A DNA stretch of 64,000 nucleotides from Falsirhodobacter sp. alg1 (GCF_000739715.2 NZ_BBJC02000001.1:776647-840646); one strand, 5' to 3'. Positions 40,202-51,040 are shown, counted from the first letter of the stretch. Program-made: numbers and translations. The notes: generated by a model from the sequence alone, not told the origin.

Positions 40202-41083
40202 ATGTCGTATATCCCGTTTCCGGACGTCTCGCCCGAGATATTCACACTGACCTTGGGCAGTTTCTCATTCTCGCTGCGCTGGTATGCGCTGGCCTATATC
40301 ACGGGGCTGCTGCTTGGGTGGTGGCTGGTGCTGCGGTTGATCCGCCGGACAGAGCTTTGGCCCGCCGGCACTCCGCCCATGCAGGCAGAGCAGGTGGAGC
40401 GGTTGCTGACGTGGGTCATTCTTGGCGTTGTGCTGGGGGGGCGGCTCGGGTTCGTGCTGTTCTATGAGCCGGCCTATTATTTCGCCAATCCCCAGTTGAT
40501 CCCTGCGGTGTGGGAGGGCGGGATGTCGTTCCACGGCGGGCTGTTGGGGGTGATCACCGCCTCGTGGATTTTCTGCACACGTGAGGGAATTCCGCGGTTG
40601 TCGGCAGCGGATCTTATTTGTGCGGCAACCCCGCCGGGGCTGCTGTTCGGACGGCTGGCCAATTTCGTGAACGCCGAGCTTTGGGGCCGGCCAACCGATC
40701 TGCCGTGGGGCGTTGCCTTTCCGGGAGAGGCTGCGCAGGCCTGTGCAACGGCTGTCGATGTCTGCGCGCGCCATCCCTCCCAGCTATATGAGGCGGCACT
40801 GGAAGGCGTGCTGCTGTTTGCCCTGATCTGGGGGCTGATCCTGTGGCGCGGGTGGTTGAAGTGCCCGGGTGCGATCTGCGGGGTGATGCTGTCCGGCTAT
40901 GGTGTGGCCCGGTTCATGGTGGAATTCGTGCGCCAGCCCGATGCGCAATTCGTCTCTGCCGGTAATCCTTTGGGACTGGCCTGGCAGATCGGCGGGTGGG
41001 GGCTGACACAGGGGCAGGCGCTGTCGCTGCCGATGATTGCGATCGGTCTGTTCCTGATCCTGCGGGCGCGGCGCATCGCATGA
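40202..41083 (+). CDS. lgt: prolipoprotein diacylglyceryl transferase
   Basis: A 293-residue inner-membrane enzyme with about seven helices that adds diacylglycerol to the lipobox cysteine of prolipoproteins. Key segments are [23 protein letters not shown] (HGGL), the signature [20 protein letters not shown], and HPSQLYEA. The frame is open upstream, but the ATG at 40202 gives the family start [17 protein letters not shown]. Its stop overlaps the midA-like gene by 4 bp (ATGA). Confidence 0.97.
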   Translation: MSYIPFPDVSPEIFTLTLGSFSFSLRWYALAYITGLLLGWWLVLRLIRRTELWPAGTPPMQAEQVERLLTWVILGVVLGGRLGFVLFYEPAYYFANPQLIPAVWEGGMSFHGGLLGVITASWIFCTREGIPRLSAADLICAATPPGLLFGRLANFVNAELWGRPTDLPWGVAFPGEAAQACATAVDVCARHPSQLYEAALEGVLLFALIWGLILWRGWLKCPGAICGVMLSGYGVARFMVEFVRQPDAQFVSAGNPLGLAWQIGGWGLTQGQALSLPMIAIGLFLILRARRIA

Positions 41084-42111
41084 CGCCGCTGGCCCGCCAT
41101 CTGGCGCGCCGCATCGCGCAAACCGGACCGCTGACGCTTGCCGAATTCATGGCGGAATGCCTCCTGCACCCCGAGCACGGCTATTACACCACCCGTCCGC
41201 CCTTCGGCACGGCAGGGGATTTCATCACTGCCCCCGAAATCAGCCAGATGTTCGGAGAGATGGTGGGCCTGTGCCTAGCGCAGCACTGGCTTGATTCCGG
41301 CGGCGGGGCATTCACACTTGCCGAATTGGGGCCGGGGCGTGGAACGCTGATGGCCGATATTCTGCGCGCCACCCGTAATGTGCCGGGATTCCACGATGCC
41401 GCCGATGTGGTACTGGTTGAGGCCAGCCCCCGCCTGCGCGCCGAGCAGGCAGATCGTGTTCCCACCGCCCGCCACGTCGAGGGCGTGGATGCATTGCCTG
41501 ACGGGCGGTTATGGCTGGTGGCGAACGAGTTTTTCGACGCACTGCCGATCCGCCAGTTCCAGCGGGACGGGTCCGGCTGGCGTGAACGCATGGTCGGGCT
41601 GGAGGGGGAGAGGCTGTCTTTTGGCCTGTCACCGCGTGTCGATATGCCGGAACTGGTCGCCGCCGAGGCGGACACGATCGAGATATGTCCGCAGGCGCCC
41701 GCGATCATGCAGGCAATCGCGTCCCGCGTGGCAAAGGGCGGGATGGCCCTGATCCTGGATTATGGCGGGTGGGGGACTGCGGGGGATACCTTTCAGGCCA
41801 TGGCGAAACATGAATTCACCGATCCTCTGGAGGCGCCCGGATTGGCGGATCTGACGGCACATGTGGATTTCCGGGCTTTGGCTGCTGCTGCGGCCCCCTG
41901 TGCGGTGGGCTATACGACGCAAGGGCGCTTTCTGACGGCGCTTGGCATCGGTGCACGGGCCGAACGGCTGGCAGGCGGTCTGACAGGCGCGGCACGGGAA
42001 AACCATCTGCTTGCATTTCGGCGGTTGACCGAAGCCGACCAGATGGGCGAACTGTTCAAAGTGCTTGGGCTGACAGGTCCGTTTTCCCACCCACCAGCGG
42101 GGTTCACATGA
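41080..42111 (+). CDS. MidA/NDUFAF7-type SAM-dependent methyltransferase
   Basis: A 343-residue class I methyltransferase of the DUF185/MidA family. Conserved pieces are [39 protein letters not shown], the SAM motif [16 protein letters not shown] and [18 protein letters not shown]. The mitochondrial homologue NDUFAF7 methylates an arginine of complex I subunit NDUFS2; a similar role is inferred here. It sits between lgt and pgeF with 4-bp overlaps on both sides. Confidence 0.92.
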   Translation: MTPLARHLARRIAQTGPLTLAEFMAECLLHPEHGYYTTRPPFGTAGDFITAPEISQMFGEMVGLCLAQHWLDSGGGAFTLAELGPGRGTLMADILRATRNVPGFHDAADVVLVEASPRLRAEQADRVPTARHVEGVDALPDGRLWLVANEFFDALPIRQFQRDGSGWRERMVGLEGERLSFGLSPRVDMPELVAAEADTIEICPQAPAIMQAIASRVAKGGMALILDYGGWGTAGDTFQAMAKHEFTDPLEAPGLADLTAHVDFRALAAAAAPCAVGYTTQGRFLTALGIGARAERLAGGLTGAARENHLLAFRRLTEADQMGELFKVLGLTGPFSHPPAGFT

Positions 42112-42854
42112 TGTTGGAAATCATCACCACACCGTCGCTAGACGGGATTGCGCATGGATTTTTCACGCGTAAGGGGGGGGCGTCTTCGGGCATTTTCCAA
42201 GGGCTGAATTGCGGGCGGGCCAGCTCCGATCAGGCGGGGGCCGTCGCGATCAATCGCGGGCGGGTGGCCGAGGCGATGGGCGTGGATCTGCCGCAGCTTG
42301 TTCAGGTCAATCAGGTGCATTCGGCGGATGTTGCCAGGGTTGATGGCCCGCTTGAAGCAGCGCCGGATGCCGATGCCATGGTTACGGCTGTGCCGGGGCT
42401 GGCATTGGGTATTCTGACAGCCGATTGCCAGCCGGTATTGCTGGCGGACCGGCAGGCCGGCGTGATCGGTGCTGCACATGCCGGGTGGAAAGGGGCCATC
42501 TCCGGCGTTCTGGAGGCGACCGTGCAGGCGATGCGCGATCTGGGAGCACAGGATATCACGGCCGTTATCGGGCCATGCATCAGCCAGCGTGCCTATGAAG
42601 TCGGGCCGGAGATGCTGGAGACCTTCATGGCCGAGGATCAGGACTATAGCCGGTTCTTTGCGCAGGGGCAGGGAGACAGGCTGCTGTTCGATCTGCCGTC
42701 CTTCGGCCTGTCATGTCTGCGGGCTGCGGGGGTCCAGGCGGAATGGACGGGGCATTGCACCTATTCGGATGCGGACCGGTTCTATTCCTATCGCCGGACC
42801 ACCCATGCGGGCGAGGCGGATTATGGCCGCCTTATTTCTGCAATCCGGCTTTAG
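42108..42854 (+). CDS. pgeF: peptidoglycan editing factor PgeF (multicopper polyphenol oxidase family)
   Basis: A 248-residue YfiH/DUF152 protein. HGFFTRKGGASSGIFQGLN, VNQVHSADV, LTADCQPVLLAD, AAHAGWKGAISGVLE and the Cys/His pair in WTGHCTYSDADRFYSYRR are the family's metal and active-site motifs. In E. coli PgeF prevents L-serine misincorporation into peptidoglycan precursors; homologues also show purine nucleoside phosphorylase activity. It overlaps midA by 4 bp and is convergent with the Lrp gene over 23 bp. Confidence 0.94.
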   Translation: MMLEIITTPSLDGIAHGFFTRKGGASSGIFQGLNCGRASSDQAGAVAINRGRVAEAMGVDLPQLVQVNQVHSADVARVDGPLEAAPDADAMVTAVPGLALGILTADCQPVLLADRQAGVIGAAHAGWKGAISGVLEATVQAMRDLGAQDITAVIGPCISQRAYEVGPEMLETFMAEDQDYSRFFAQGQGDRLLFDLPSFGLSCLRAAGVQAEWTGHCTYSDADRFYSYRRTTHAGEADYGRLISAIRL

Positions 42855-43341
42855 CAAGGCGCTGCTCCAGCACCTCGAAGGGAACGCCCGGTTCATCCTT
42901 GGCACCACGGATGACGAGGCTTGTCTTGACGCTGGCCACATTCGTGGCCGAGGTCAGGCTTTGGGTCAGGAATGTCTGGAAAGTAGACAGATCGGGTGCC
43001 ACGCATTTCAGGATGAAATCGATCTCGCCGTTCAGCATGTGGCACTCACGGACCAGCGGCAAGCTGCGACAATGCTCCTCGAATGCCGAAAGGTCGCGTT
43101 CGGCCTGGCTATGCAGACGGACCATCGCGAAAACCTGCACTTCGAAGCCCAATTCACGCGGATTCACATCGGCATGATAGCCGCAGATATATCCCGCCTC
43201 TTCCAGCGCCCGCACGCGGCGCAGGCAGGGCGGCGCAGAGATTCCGACCCGGCGCGCCAGTTCCACATTGGTCATACGCCCGTCGGCCTGTAGTTCAGCC
43301 AGAATCTGGCGATCAATGGGATCAAGTTTCGCTACGGCCAT
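42832..43341 (-). CDS. Lrp/AsnC family transcriptional regulator
   Basis: A 169-residue regulator with an N-terminal helix-turn-helix (LDPIDRQILAELQADGRMTN, then VELARRVGISAPPCLRRVRAL) and a C-terminal RAM/ACT-like ligand domain (VRECHMLNGEIDFILKCVAP). The EAGYICGYHADVNPRELG linker is typical. It lies divergent from trxB with a 149-bp gap, which may hold sites for both genes. Effector and targets are unknown. Its 3' end overlaps pgeF by 23 bp. Confidence 0.93.
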   Translation of the reverse strand: MAVAKLDPIDRQILAELQADGRMTNVELARRVGISAPPCLRRVRALEEAGYICGYHADVNPRELGFEVQVFAMVRLHSQAERDLSAFEEHCRSLPLVRECHMLNGEIDFILKCVAPDLSTFQTFLTQSLTSATNVASVKTSLVIRGAKDEPGVPFEVLEQRLAKAGLQK

Positions 43342-43361
43342 CTGCCACTCCGTTCTTTTGA

Positions 43362-44465
<1,104 letters not shown>

Positions 44466-44483
44466 GCGCGCGGCCCCGCGGTG

Positions 44484-44699
44484 TTAATGGACGCTGACAG
44501 GGGCAAGGTCGTTTTGCAGCGCCAGCTCGAACGCCATGCCCTTGTCGCGGACCAGCGCCAGCTGTTCGCCCGAGGCACTATGAAGCGCATAAAGCGTTTT
44601 CAGGCCTTCGGCTTGCTCTTGCACTTCCATTGGCAGATCGGCAACCGCAACGGCGCGGACATAGGCCATGCGATCTGTGGTTTGCGTGGTGGTTTGCAT
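44484..44699 (-). CDS. DUF1150 family protein
   Basis: A 71-residue protein of the alphaproteobacterial DUF1150 family, recognised by AYVRAVAVADLPMEVQEQAE, LKTLYALHSASGEQLALV and the end FELALQNDLAPVSVH. The function is unknown. It lies 16 bp after the Hsp20 gene on the same strand, so it is probably co-expressed in heat shock; this pairing recurs in relatives. Confidence 0.87.
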   Translation of the reverse strand: MQTTTQTTDRMAYVRAVAVADLPMEVQEQAEGLKTLYALHSASGEQLALVRDKGMAFELALQNDLAPVSVH

Positions 44700-44715
44700 C
44701 CTTGATCTCCTTTGG

Positions 44716-45129
44716 TTAGCGGGCGGAACGTATTGCGATGGTCTGGATCACCGTATCCGGCAGGGTGCGGCGCAGATCGATGTGCAGCAATCCATGGTCA
44801 AGATCGGCACCTGCCACCTCGACCCCTTCGGCCAGCACGAAATTGCGCTGGAAGGCACGACCGGCGATGCCGCGATGCAGGAAAACCCGCTCTCCGTTGT
44901 CGTCGGCCTGACGGCCCCGGATGACCAGCTGGCGATCCTCGACCGTGATGGACAGGTCCTCGTCGCGGAACCCTGCTACGGCAAGCGAGATGCGGTAAAC
45001 ATTCTCGGCCACCGCCTCGATGTTGAAGGGCGGATACCCTTCGGAAGATTTCGACGTACGCTCCACCAGCCGTTCAAGCTGCTCGAAGCCCAGAAGGTGG
45101 GGGTGTGCCCCGAAGCTTAGTTTCGTCAT
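44716..45129 (-). CDS. Hsp20 / small heat-shock protein
   Basis: A 137-residue alpha-crystallin-domain holdase of the IbpA class. The N-terminal MTKLSFGAHPHLLGFEQLER is typical of IbpA-like proteins; the alpha-crystallin domain (about residues 38-125) includes YPPFNIEAVAENVYRISLAV, LVIRGRQADDNGERVFLHRG and AFQRNFVLAEGVEVAGADLD. The frame is open to 45204, but the ATG at 45129 is the family start. An RpoH-type promoter and a structured leader lie upstream. DUF1150 follows in the same transcript. Confidence 0.95.
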   Translation of the reverse strand: MTKLSFGAHPHLLGFEQLERLVERTSKSSEGYPPFNIEAVAENVYRISLAVAGFRDEDLSITVEDRQLVIRGRQADDNGERVFLHRGIAGRAFQRNFVLAEGVEVAGADLDHGLLHIDLRRTLPDTVIQTIAIRSAR

Positions 45130-45182
45130 GTGCTTGCCCTTGCTTGAAGCGACAAATCGTGTGGATCCTTGACGGCATCCAC
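45129..45182 (-). promoter_or_regulatory. structured 5' leader of the hsp20 mRNA (possible RNA thermometer)
   Basis: Two small hairpins fill the predicted 55-nt leader. The distal one is a perfect 6-bp stem, GTGGAT/ATCCAC (45177-45182 and 45161-45166). The proximal one pairs 45147-45154 with 45129-45135 (7 bp, one bulge), placing the AAGGG ribosome site in the loop and the first base of the ATG in the stem. The layout resembles ROSE-type thermometers of alphaproteobacterial hsp20 genes, but without their sequence motif. Confidence 0.35.
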
Positions 45183-45189
45183 CAATTAA

Positions 45190-45218
45190 ATATGGGGTGA
45201 TCATGCGCAGGACGCAAG
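45190..45218 (-). promoter_or_regulatory. RpoH (sigma32) heat-shock promoter of hsp20
   Basis: On the minus strand CTTG (45218-45215) is followed after 17 nt by CCCCATAT (45197-45190), an excellent match to the heat-shock promoter -10 CCCCATNT. Transcription would start near 45184. Confidence 0.65.
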
Positions 45219-45297
45219 ATGCGGCTTTGGGGCAGAAAAAATACCACCCGAAAGCAAAAATCGGCTATGATGATCCAAGCCTTGTTTGAGAGTACGC

Positions 45298-45516
45298 ATG
45301 AACGCCTCACCCGAATTGAAACATGAGGAAATGCTTGCGATCCGCATTGCGGTTCTGCGGCGGGAACATCGTGATCTGGATACCGCGATCGAGGCGCTGA
45401 CCCAGGCGCCCGCGCCCGATGCGCTGATGATGCAGCGGTTGAAGCGGCGCAAGCTGGCCCTGAAGGACGAGATCGTCCGGATCGAGGATCAGCTGATTCC
45501 CGATATCATCGCCTGA
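45298..45516 (+). CDS. DUF465 (YdcH-like) family protein
   Basis: A 72-residue all-helical protein. [14 protein letters not shown] and [20 protein letters not shown] match the YdcH/DUF465 pattern (H-x-x-L-D followed by the L-K-K-x-K-L-x-x-K-D-E-I helix). The ATG at 45298 is the probable start; the frame is open a few codons upstream from a TTG. The function is unknown. It is divergent from the hsp20 gene and 61 bp before purE. Confidence 0.85.
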   Translation: MNASPELKHEEMLAIRIAVLRREHRDLDTAIEALTQAPAPDALMMQRLKRRKLALKDEIVRIEDQLIPDIIA

Positions 45517-45577
45517 TCCCATTGCAGGCCTTGCAGCGCACGTTATGATGCGCGCTTTGACACAGCGGGGATTGAGC

Positions 45578-46063
45578 ATGGGCGTCGAAGTCGGGATCAT
45601 CATGGGCAGCCAGTCGGATTGGCCAACCATGCGCGAAGCGGCGCTGATACTGGAGGAGCTGGGCATCCCCTATGAGGCAAAGATCGTCTCGGCTCACCGT
45701 ACCCCGGACCGTCTGTGGACCTATGGCCGCGAGGCAGTGGACCGCGGGTTGCGCGTAATCATTGCAGGGGCCGGCGGTGCGGCGCATCTGCCCGGAATGA
45801 TGGCCTCCAAGACGCGGGTGCCGGTAATCGGTGTTCCGGTGCAGACCAAGGCGCTGTCGGGTGTAGACAGCCTGTATTCGATCGTGCAGATGCCCAAGGG
45901 ATTCCCCGTTGCGACCATGGCGATCGGTTCGGCAGGGGCGGCGAATGCGGGCCTGATGGCCGCAGGTATTCTGGCACTGAACGACGCGGCGCTGGCCGAA
46001 CGGCTGGACGCATGGCGCGCAGCGCTGAGCGCCTCCATTCCCGACGCACCGGAGGATATGTAA
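45578..46063 (+). CDS. purE: 5-(carboxyamino)imidazole ribonucleotide mutase
   Basis: A 161-residue class I PurE that converts N5-CAIR to CAIR in purine synthesis. [24 protein letters not shown], the [13 protein letters not shown] motif and [20 protein letters not shown] are present. The frame is open from 45545, but the ATG at 45578 gives the family start. The purK start overlaps its stop (TAATG). Confidence 0.97.
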   Translation: MGVEVGIIMGSQSDWPTMREAALILEELGIPYEAKIVSAHRTPDRLWTYGREAVDRGLRVIIAGAGGAAHLPGMMASKTRVPVIGVPVQTKALSGVDSLYSIVQMPKGFPVATMAIGSAGAANAGLMAAGILALNDAALAERLDAWRAALSASIPDAPEDM

Positions 46064-47142
46064 TGGCAATTCTGACTTCGGGCGCGACCATCGGGATATT
46101 AGGCGGCGGACAATTGGGCCGGATGCTGGCCGTGGCGGCCAGTCGCCTGGGGTTCCATGTGCATATCTACGAGCCGGGCGCGAACCCGCCTGCGGCGGAT
46201 GTGGCGCATGCATTGACAACTGCCAGCTATGAGGATGAGGACGCGCTCCGCGCATTTGCGGCGGCCGTCGATGTCATCACCTACGAATTCGAGAATGTGC
46301 CGACGGCCGCGCTGGACCTGCTGGAGGCGATCCGCCCCATCCGTCCGAACCGCCGCGCATTGGCGACCAGCCAGGACCGGATTGCGGAAAAGGATTTTCT
46401 GACCGGTCTGGGGCTGACCGTGGCCCCCTATGCCGAGGCTTCGAATATTTCCGCAGCCATTGCCGCCGTGGGAACGCCCGCCATCCTGAAAACCACGCGT
46501 TTCGGGTATGATGGCAAGGGGCAGGCCCGGATCCGCACACCCGAAGAGGCGGCTGCGGCCCATGCCTCTATGAACGGTGCGCCGACGGTGCTGGAAGGGT
46601 TCGTCAACTTCAGCCATGAGGTGTCGGTGATTGCGGCGCGCGGGCTGGACGGATCGGTTGCAGTGTATGATCCGGGCGAAAATGTGCATGTGGATGGCAT
46701 CCTGTCCACCACCACGGTGCCTGCGCGCCTGACCCCCACGCAGCGATCGGATGCGGTGCTGATTGCGGCCCGTATCCTGAACGCACTGGATTATGTGGGT
46801 GTGATGGGGGTGGAGCTGTTCGTGACGGCAGATGGCCTGCTGGTGAACGAGATTGCCCCGCGTGTGCATAACTCCGGCCACTGGACGCAGAACGGCTGTG
46901 CGGTCGACCAATTCGAGCAGCATATCCGCGCAGTGTCGGGCTGGCCCCTCGGTGATGGCGGGCGCCATTCCGATGTGGTCATGGAAAACCTGATCGGCGA
47001 TGACATCCTGCGCGTGCCGGATATTGCCACCGAACGGGGCGCGGCCCTGCATCTGTATGGCAAGGCAGAAGCGCGACCGGGCCGGAAGATGGGCCATGTA
47101 AATCGGGTGAGCCAGGGGGCTGGCGGTTCCCGCGCCGGCTGA
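46063..47142 (+). CDS. purK: 5-(carboxyamino)imidazole ribonucleotide synthase
   Basis: A 359-residue ATP-grasp enzyme that makes N5-CAIR from AIR, bicarbonate and ATP. IGILGGGQLGRMLAVAA at the N-terminus, TYEFENVPTAALD, the ATP-grasp segment ILKTTRFGYDGKGQARI, and NEIAPRVHNSGHWTQNGCAV with the metal ligands are all standard. It overlaps purE by one base. The two form the usual N5-CAIR branch of purine synthesis. Confidence 0.97.
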   Translation: MAILTSGATIGILGGGQLGRMLAVAASRLGFHVHIYEPGANPPAADVAHALTTASYEDEDALRAFAAAVDVITYEFENVPTAALDLLEAIRPIRPNRRALATSQDRIAEKDFLTGLGLTVAPYAEASNISAAIAAVGTPAILKTTRFGYDGKGQARIRTPEEAAAAHASMNGAPTVLEGFVNFSHEVSVIAARGLDGSVAVYDPGENVHVDGILSTTTVPARLTPTQRSDAVLIAARILNALDYVGVMGVELFVTADGLLVNEIAPRVHNSGHWTQNGCAVDQFEQHIRAVSGWPLGDGGRHSDVVMENLIGDDILRVPDIATERGAALHLYGKAEARPGRKMGHVNRVSQGAGGSRAG

Positions 47143-47169
47143 CTAGCTTCATGGGCAAAGGAGACGCCC

Positions 47170-49188
47170 ATGAACCCGCTTTTGTCCGACTGGACCGGCC
47201 CTTTCGGCCTTCCGCCCTTTGACGCAATCACCGATGCCGATTTCGAACCGGCGTTCGAGGCCGGATTGGCCGAGGCGCGCAAGAATATCGCGGTGATTGC
47301 GGACGATCCTGCCGCGCCGACCTTTGCCAATACCATCGAGGCGATGGAGTTGGCCGAGGAAACGCTGGAACGGGTGGCAGGTGTTTTCTACACGCTGGCA
47401 GGCGCGGACAGCACCGATGCGCGTGAGGAACTGCAGCGCATTCTTGCCCCCAGAATGTCAGCGTTTTCTTCGGAAATCATCAACAACCATGCGTTGTTCC
47501 GGCGGATCGACACGCTGTGGCAGACGCGGGACGATCTGGACCTGACGGACGAGCAATTGCGGGTGCTGGAGCTGTATCATCGCATGTTCGTGCGGGCAGG
47601 GGCCGCCCTGCGCGGAGAGGATGCAGCGCGGCTGACCGAGGTGAAGGCCCGCCTTTCGGTGCTGGGGACGACATTCGGGCAGAATTTGCTGGCCGAGGAA
47701 CGGGAATGGTTCCTGGATCTGGAAGAAAAGGATCTGGAGGGTTTGCCCGAGTTCGTGATCGACGCTGCGCGGAGTGCGGCCGAGGACCGGGGACGCGAGG
47801 GATATGTCCTGACCTTGGGGCGATCGTTGATCGTGCCGTTTCTGGAGTTTTCCCCCCGCCGTGATCTGCGCCGCACCGCCTATGAGGCGTGGACCGCGCG
47901 CGGGGCAAACGGCAACGACAATGACAACCGCGCAATCGCCGCCGAGATTCTGGCCCTGCGCGCAGAGCGGGCCAAGTTGCTGGGGTATGACAGTTTTGCC
48001 GCCTACAAGCTGGAGCCGGAAATGGCCGGCACACCCGAGGCCGTGCGGGATCTGCTGATGCAGGTCTGGACCCCTGCAAAGAAGGCGGCCCTGTCCGATG
48101 CCGGGGTGCTGGCACGGATGATGCATGAGGACGGGATCAACGGCGATCTGGAGCCTTGGGATTGGCGCTATTACGCGCAGAAGCGTCGCCTGGCGGAGCA
48201 TGATCTGGATGAAGCCGAGATCAAGCCGTACTTTGCGCTGGAGGCGATGATCGAGGCGGCCTTTGAAGTGGCGAACCGGCTGTTCGGTCTGGAATTCCGC
48301 GCGCTGGATCAGCCGATGTATCACCCCGATGCCCGCAGCTGGGAGGTAACGCGCAACGGCAGGCATATCGCGGTGTTCATCGGGGATTATTTTGCGCGCG
48401 GCTCCAAACGGTCCGGTGCATGGTGTACGGCGATGCGGGTGCAGCGGAGATTGGGCGGTGAACAGGCCCCGATCGTGATGAACGTCTGCAACTTTGCCAA
48501 AGGAAAGCCCGCGCTGCTGTCCTATGATGATGCGCGCACGCTGTTCCATGAATTCGGACATGCGCTGCATCAGATGCTATCCAGCGTTACTTACGCCTAT
48601 ATCTCCGGCACATCGGTCGCGCGGGACTTTGTGGAGCTACCAAGCCAGTTGTACGAACACTGGCTGTCCGTGCCCGAGGTGCTGACACGCCACGCCCGCC
48701 ATGTCCGCACCAAAGAGCCGATGCCTGCCGCACTGATGGAGCGGTTGCTGGCGGCCAGTACCTTCGATCAGGGGTTTTCCACGGTGGAATACCTGACATC
48801 GGCCTTGGTGGATCTGGAATTCCACAATGGGGATGCCCCGGCGGATCCGATGGCACGGCAGCAGCAGATACTGGATGAATTGGGTGTGCCCCATGCCATC
48901 CGGATGCGTCATGCGACGCCGCATTTCGCGCATATCTTCACCGGTGACGGATATTCCTCGGGATACTACAGCTACATGTGGTCGGAAGTGATGGATGCGG
49001 ATGCGTTCGCCGCCTTTACCGAAACCGGCGATGCGTTCGATCCGGGCACTGCTGCTAGGCTGGAAAAGTTCATCCTGTCGGCGGGCGGCTCCGAAGAGGC
49101 GGAAACGCTTTATACCAAGTTTCGCGGCCAGATGCCGGGCGTGGAGCCGTTGCTGCGGGGCCGGGGCCTGCTGGACGGGGCCGCATGA
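47170..49188 (+). CDS. M3 family oligopeptidase (oligopeptidase A / Dcp type)
   Basis: A 672-residue zinc metallopeptidase of family M3 that degrades short peptides in the cytoplasm. The zinc motif is FHEFGHALHQML (H460, E461, H464). Other family segments are WDWRYYAQKRRLAEHDLDEA, GDYFARGSKRSGAW and TFDQGFSTVEYLTSALVDLE. There is no signal peptide. An AAAGGAG site precedes the ATG. Its stop overlaps the SelW-like gene by 4 bp. It is nearer Dcp/OpdA than PepF by length and N-terminus. Confidence 0.94.
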   Translation: MNPLLSDWTGPFGLPPFDAITDADFEPAFEAGLAEARKNIAVIADDPAAPTFANTIEAMELAEETLERVAGVFYTLAGADSTDAREELQRILAPRMSAFSSEIINNHALFRRIDTLWQTRDDLDLTDEQLRVLELYHRMFVRAGAALRGEDAARLTEVKARLSVLGTTFGQNLLAEEREWFLDLEEKDLEGLPEFVIDAARSAAEDRGREGYVLTLGRSLIVPFLEFSPRRDLRRTAYEAWTARGANGNDNDNRAIAAEILALRAERAKLLGYDSFAAYKLEPEMAGTPEAVRDLLMQVWTPAKKAALSDAGVLARMMHEDGINGDLEPWDWRYYAQKRRLAEHDLDEAEIKPYFALEAMIEAAFEVANRLFGLEFRALDQPMYHPDARSWEVTRNGRHIAVFIGDYFARGSKRSGAWCTAMRVQRRLGGEQAPIVMNVCNFAKGKPALLSYDDARTLFHEFGHALHQMLSSVTYAYISGTSVARDFVELPSQLYEHWLSVPEVLTRHARHVRTKEPMPAALMERLLAASTFDQGFSTVEYLTSALVDLEFHNGDAPADPMARQQQILDELGVPHAIRMRHATPHFAHIFTGDGYSSGYYSYMWSEVMDADAFAAFTETGDAFDPGTAARLEKFILSAGGSEEAETLYTKFRGQMPGVEPLLRGRGLLDGAA

Positions 49189-49460
49189 CGGGGCCGCGGA
49201 TCACCATCACCTATTGCACCCAATGCAACTGGCTGCTGCGCAGCGCGTGGATGGCGCAGGAATTGCTGCAAAGTTTCGGGCAGGATCTGGGATCGGTTAC
49301 GCTGGTCCCCTCTACCGGAGGGCAATTCGAGATCAGTGTGGATGATACGCTGATCTGGGAGCGCGCGCGGGATGGCGGCTTTCCAGACTCCAAGGTACTG
49401 AAAAAACTGGTGCGCGATCGGGTTTGGCCCGATCGCGACCTCGGGCATGTGGACCGCTGA
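49185..49460 (+). CDS. SelT/SelW/SelH family (Rdx) protein
   Basis: A 91-residue thioredoxin-like protein of the Rdx family. The redox motif is TYCTQCNWLLRSAWMAQELL, with cysteine (not selenocysteine) in both C-x-x-C positions. The STGGQFEISVDD and KLVRDRVWPDRDLGH segments fit the family. A redox role is inferred. It overlaps the M3 peptidase gene by 4 bp, and its stop directly abuts the betC stop on the other strand. Confidence 0.9.
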   Translation: MTGPRITITYCTQCNWLLRSAWMAQELLQSFGQDLGSVTLVPSTGGQFEISVDDTLIWERARDGGFPDSKVLKKLVRDRVWPDRDLGHVDR

Positions 49461-50963
49461 CTATTCGCCGCGTGGAAAGCGCTTCTGCTCTTCCAGCGTG
49501 TTCAGATCCATATGGTTGCGCATGTACCGTTCGGAAGCGGGCCGCATGGGCTGATAATCCCACGGTTGGTAGTGGCCCTCTCGCAGGGCATCATAGACGA
49601 CCCATCGACGGGCCTGGCTTTCGCGGACGGCGGCATCGAAGGCAGGCAGGGACCAACGGTCATCTGCCAGCCTGCGCAGTTTTGCCAGCGCCTCGGCGGC
49701 CTGCGGCGCATCGATCAGGTTCGTGCGTTCGGCGGGATCGGTCTCCAGATCATAAAGCTGTTCGGGATCGGCGGCGCAGCGGATATATTTCCAGCTTCCG
49801 TCCCGCAGGGCCACCAGGGGCGTGATGCTGCCCTCGGCGGCATATTCCATCGGCACGGGACCACGCGCCGCACCTGCCGCGACGGGCACCAGCGATGTGC
49901 CGTCAAGCCAGGGCGCGACCGTTTCCATCGCAATGCCGGCGGTATCGCAGAGGGTCGGCGCCACGTCGATCGTAGAGACGGGTGTCTCGATCAGAGCAGG
50001 GGCAAAACCATCCCCCGCGATCATCAACGGAACACGGGCGGAATCCTCGAAGAAGTTCATCTTGAACCAGAGGCCACGCTCCCCGAGCATGTCCCCATGA
50101 TCGGAGGTGAAGATAATGGTCGCTTCCTGACGCGTCTCTTCAAGCACGGACAGGATTTTGCCGATCTGGTCATCGACATAGGAGATATTGGCGAAATAGC
50201 CGCGGCGGGCACGGCGTATCATATCATCCGTGACATTGAACGCGCTGGCATCGCAGGCATCCATCAGGCGCTGTGAATGGGGGTCCATATCCGCATAGGG
50301 AATGGTTTCGGGTGGTTCGGTCTGGGCGCAATCCTCGTACAGGTCCCAATATTTGCGGCGGGCGACATAGGGATCATGCGGGTGGGTAAAGCTGACGGTC
50401 AGGCACCATGGGCGCGGATCGGCGCCGCGTGACAGATCATAGAGCTTTTGCGTGGTCTGATGGGCCACGTCATCATCATATTCCAGCTGGTTCGTGATTT
50501 CGGCCACCCCTGCGCCGCTGACCGAACCGAGGTTGTGATACCACCAGTCGATTCGCTCGCCGGGTTTGCGGTAATCCGGGGTCCAGCCGAAATCGGCGGG
50601 GTAGATATCGGTGGTGAGACGCTCTTCCAGTCCATGCAGCTGATCGGGGCCGACAAAATGCATCTTGCCCGCCAGGCAGGTTTGATAGCCGGCGCGACGC
50701 AGGTGATGGGCGTAGGTGGGGATATCGGCGGAAAACTCGGCGGCATTGTCATATACGCGGCTGCGCGATGGCAGCAGGCCGGACATAAAGCTTGCGCGGC
50801 CGGGCGCGCAGAGGGGGGAGGCGGTATAGCTGTTGGCAAACCGGCTGGACCGCTCGGCCAGACGCTTCAGATTGGGGGCATGCAGGAAAGGGGCAGGACC
50901 GTCGGGAAACAGGGTTCCATTCAACTGATCCACCATGAGGATCAGGATATTGGGTTGTTTCAT
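49461..50963 (-). CDS. betC: choline-sulfatase
   Basis: A 500-residue type I sulfatase. The formylglycine motif is SPLCAPGRASFMSG (C52-x-P-x-R), the metal-binding start NILILMVDQLNG, and later IIFTSDHGDMLGERGLWFKM. The C-terminal choline-sulfatase region includes RWVVYDALREGHYQPWDYQP. It should release choline from choline-O-sulfate, a sulfur, carbon and osmoprotectant source. The ATG at 50963 is the family start although the frame extends to 51023. No betA, betB or betI is adjacent. Maturation needs a formylglycine-generating enzyme from elsewhere. Confidence 0.92.
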   Translation of the reverse strand: MKQPNILILMVDQLNGTLFPDGPAPFLHAPNLKRLAERSSRFANSYTASPLCAPGRASFMSGLLPSRSRVYDNAAEFSADIPTYAHHLRRAGYQTCLAGKMHFVGPDQLHGLEERLTTDIYPADFGWTPDYRKPGERIDWWYHNLGSVSGAGVAEITNQLEYDDDVAHQTTQKLYDLSRGADPRPWCLTVSFTHPHDPYVARRKYWDLYEDCAQTEPPETIPYADMDPHSQRLMDACDASAFNVTDDMIRRARRGYFANISYVDDQIGKILSVLEETRQEATIIFTSDHGDMLGERGLWFKMNFFEDSARVPLMIAGDGFAPALIETPVSTIDVAPTLCDTAGIAMETVAPWLDGTSLVPVAAGAARGPVPMEYAAEGSITPLVALRDGSWKYIRCAADPEQLYDLETDPAERTNLIDAPQAAEALAKLRRLADDRWSLPAFDAAVRESQARRWVVYDALREGHYQPWDYQPMRPASERYMRNHMDLNTLEEQKRFPRGE

Positions 50964-51040
50964 GGAAAACCTCCGGCCGTTTGATGCCAGCGGTGTGTCG
51001 CATGAAGGGGGCTTTGGCCGCAACCATCTGCGGCAAGGCG

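Noticed and set aside
49185..49460. Selenoprotein W with in-frame UGA
   Set aside because: Both positions of the C-x-x-C motif are ordinary cysteine codons and no in-frame TGA interrupts the gene.
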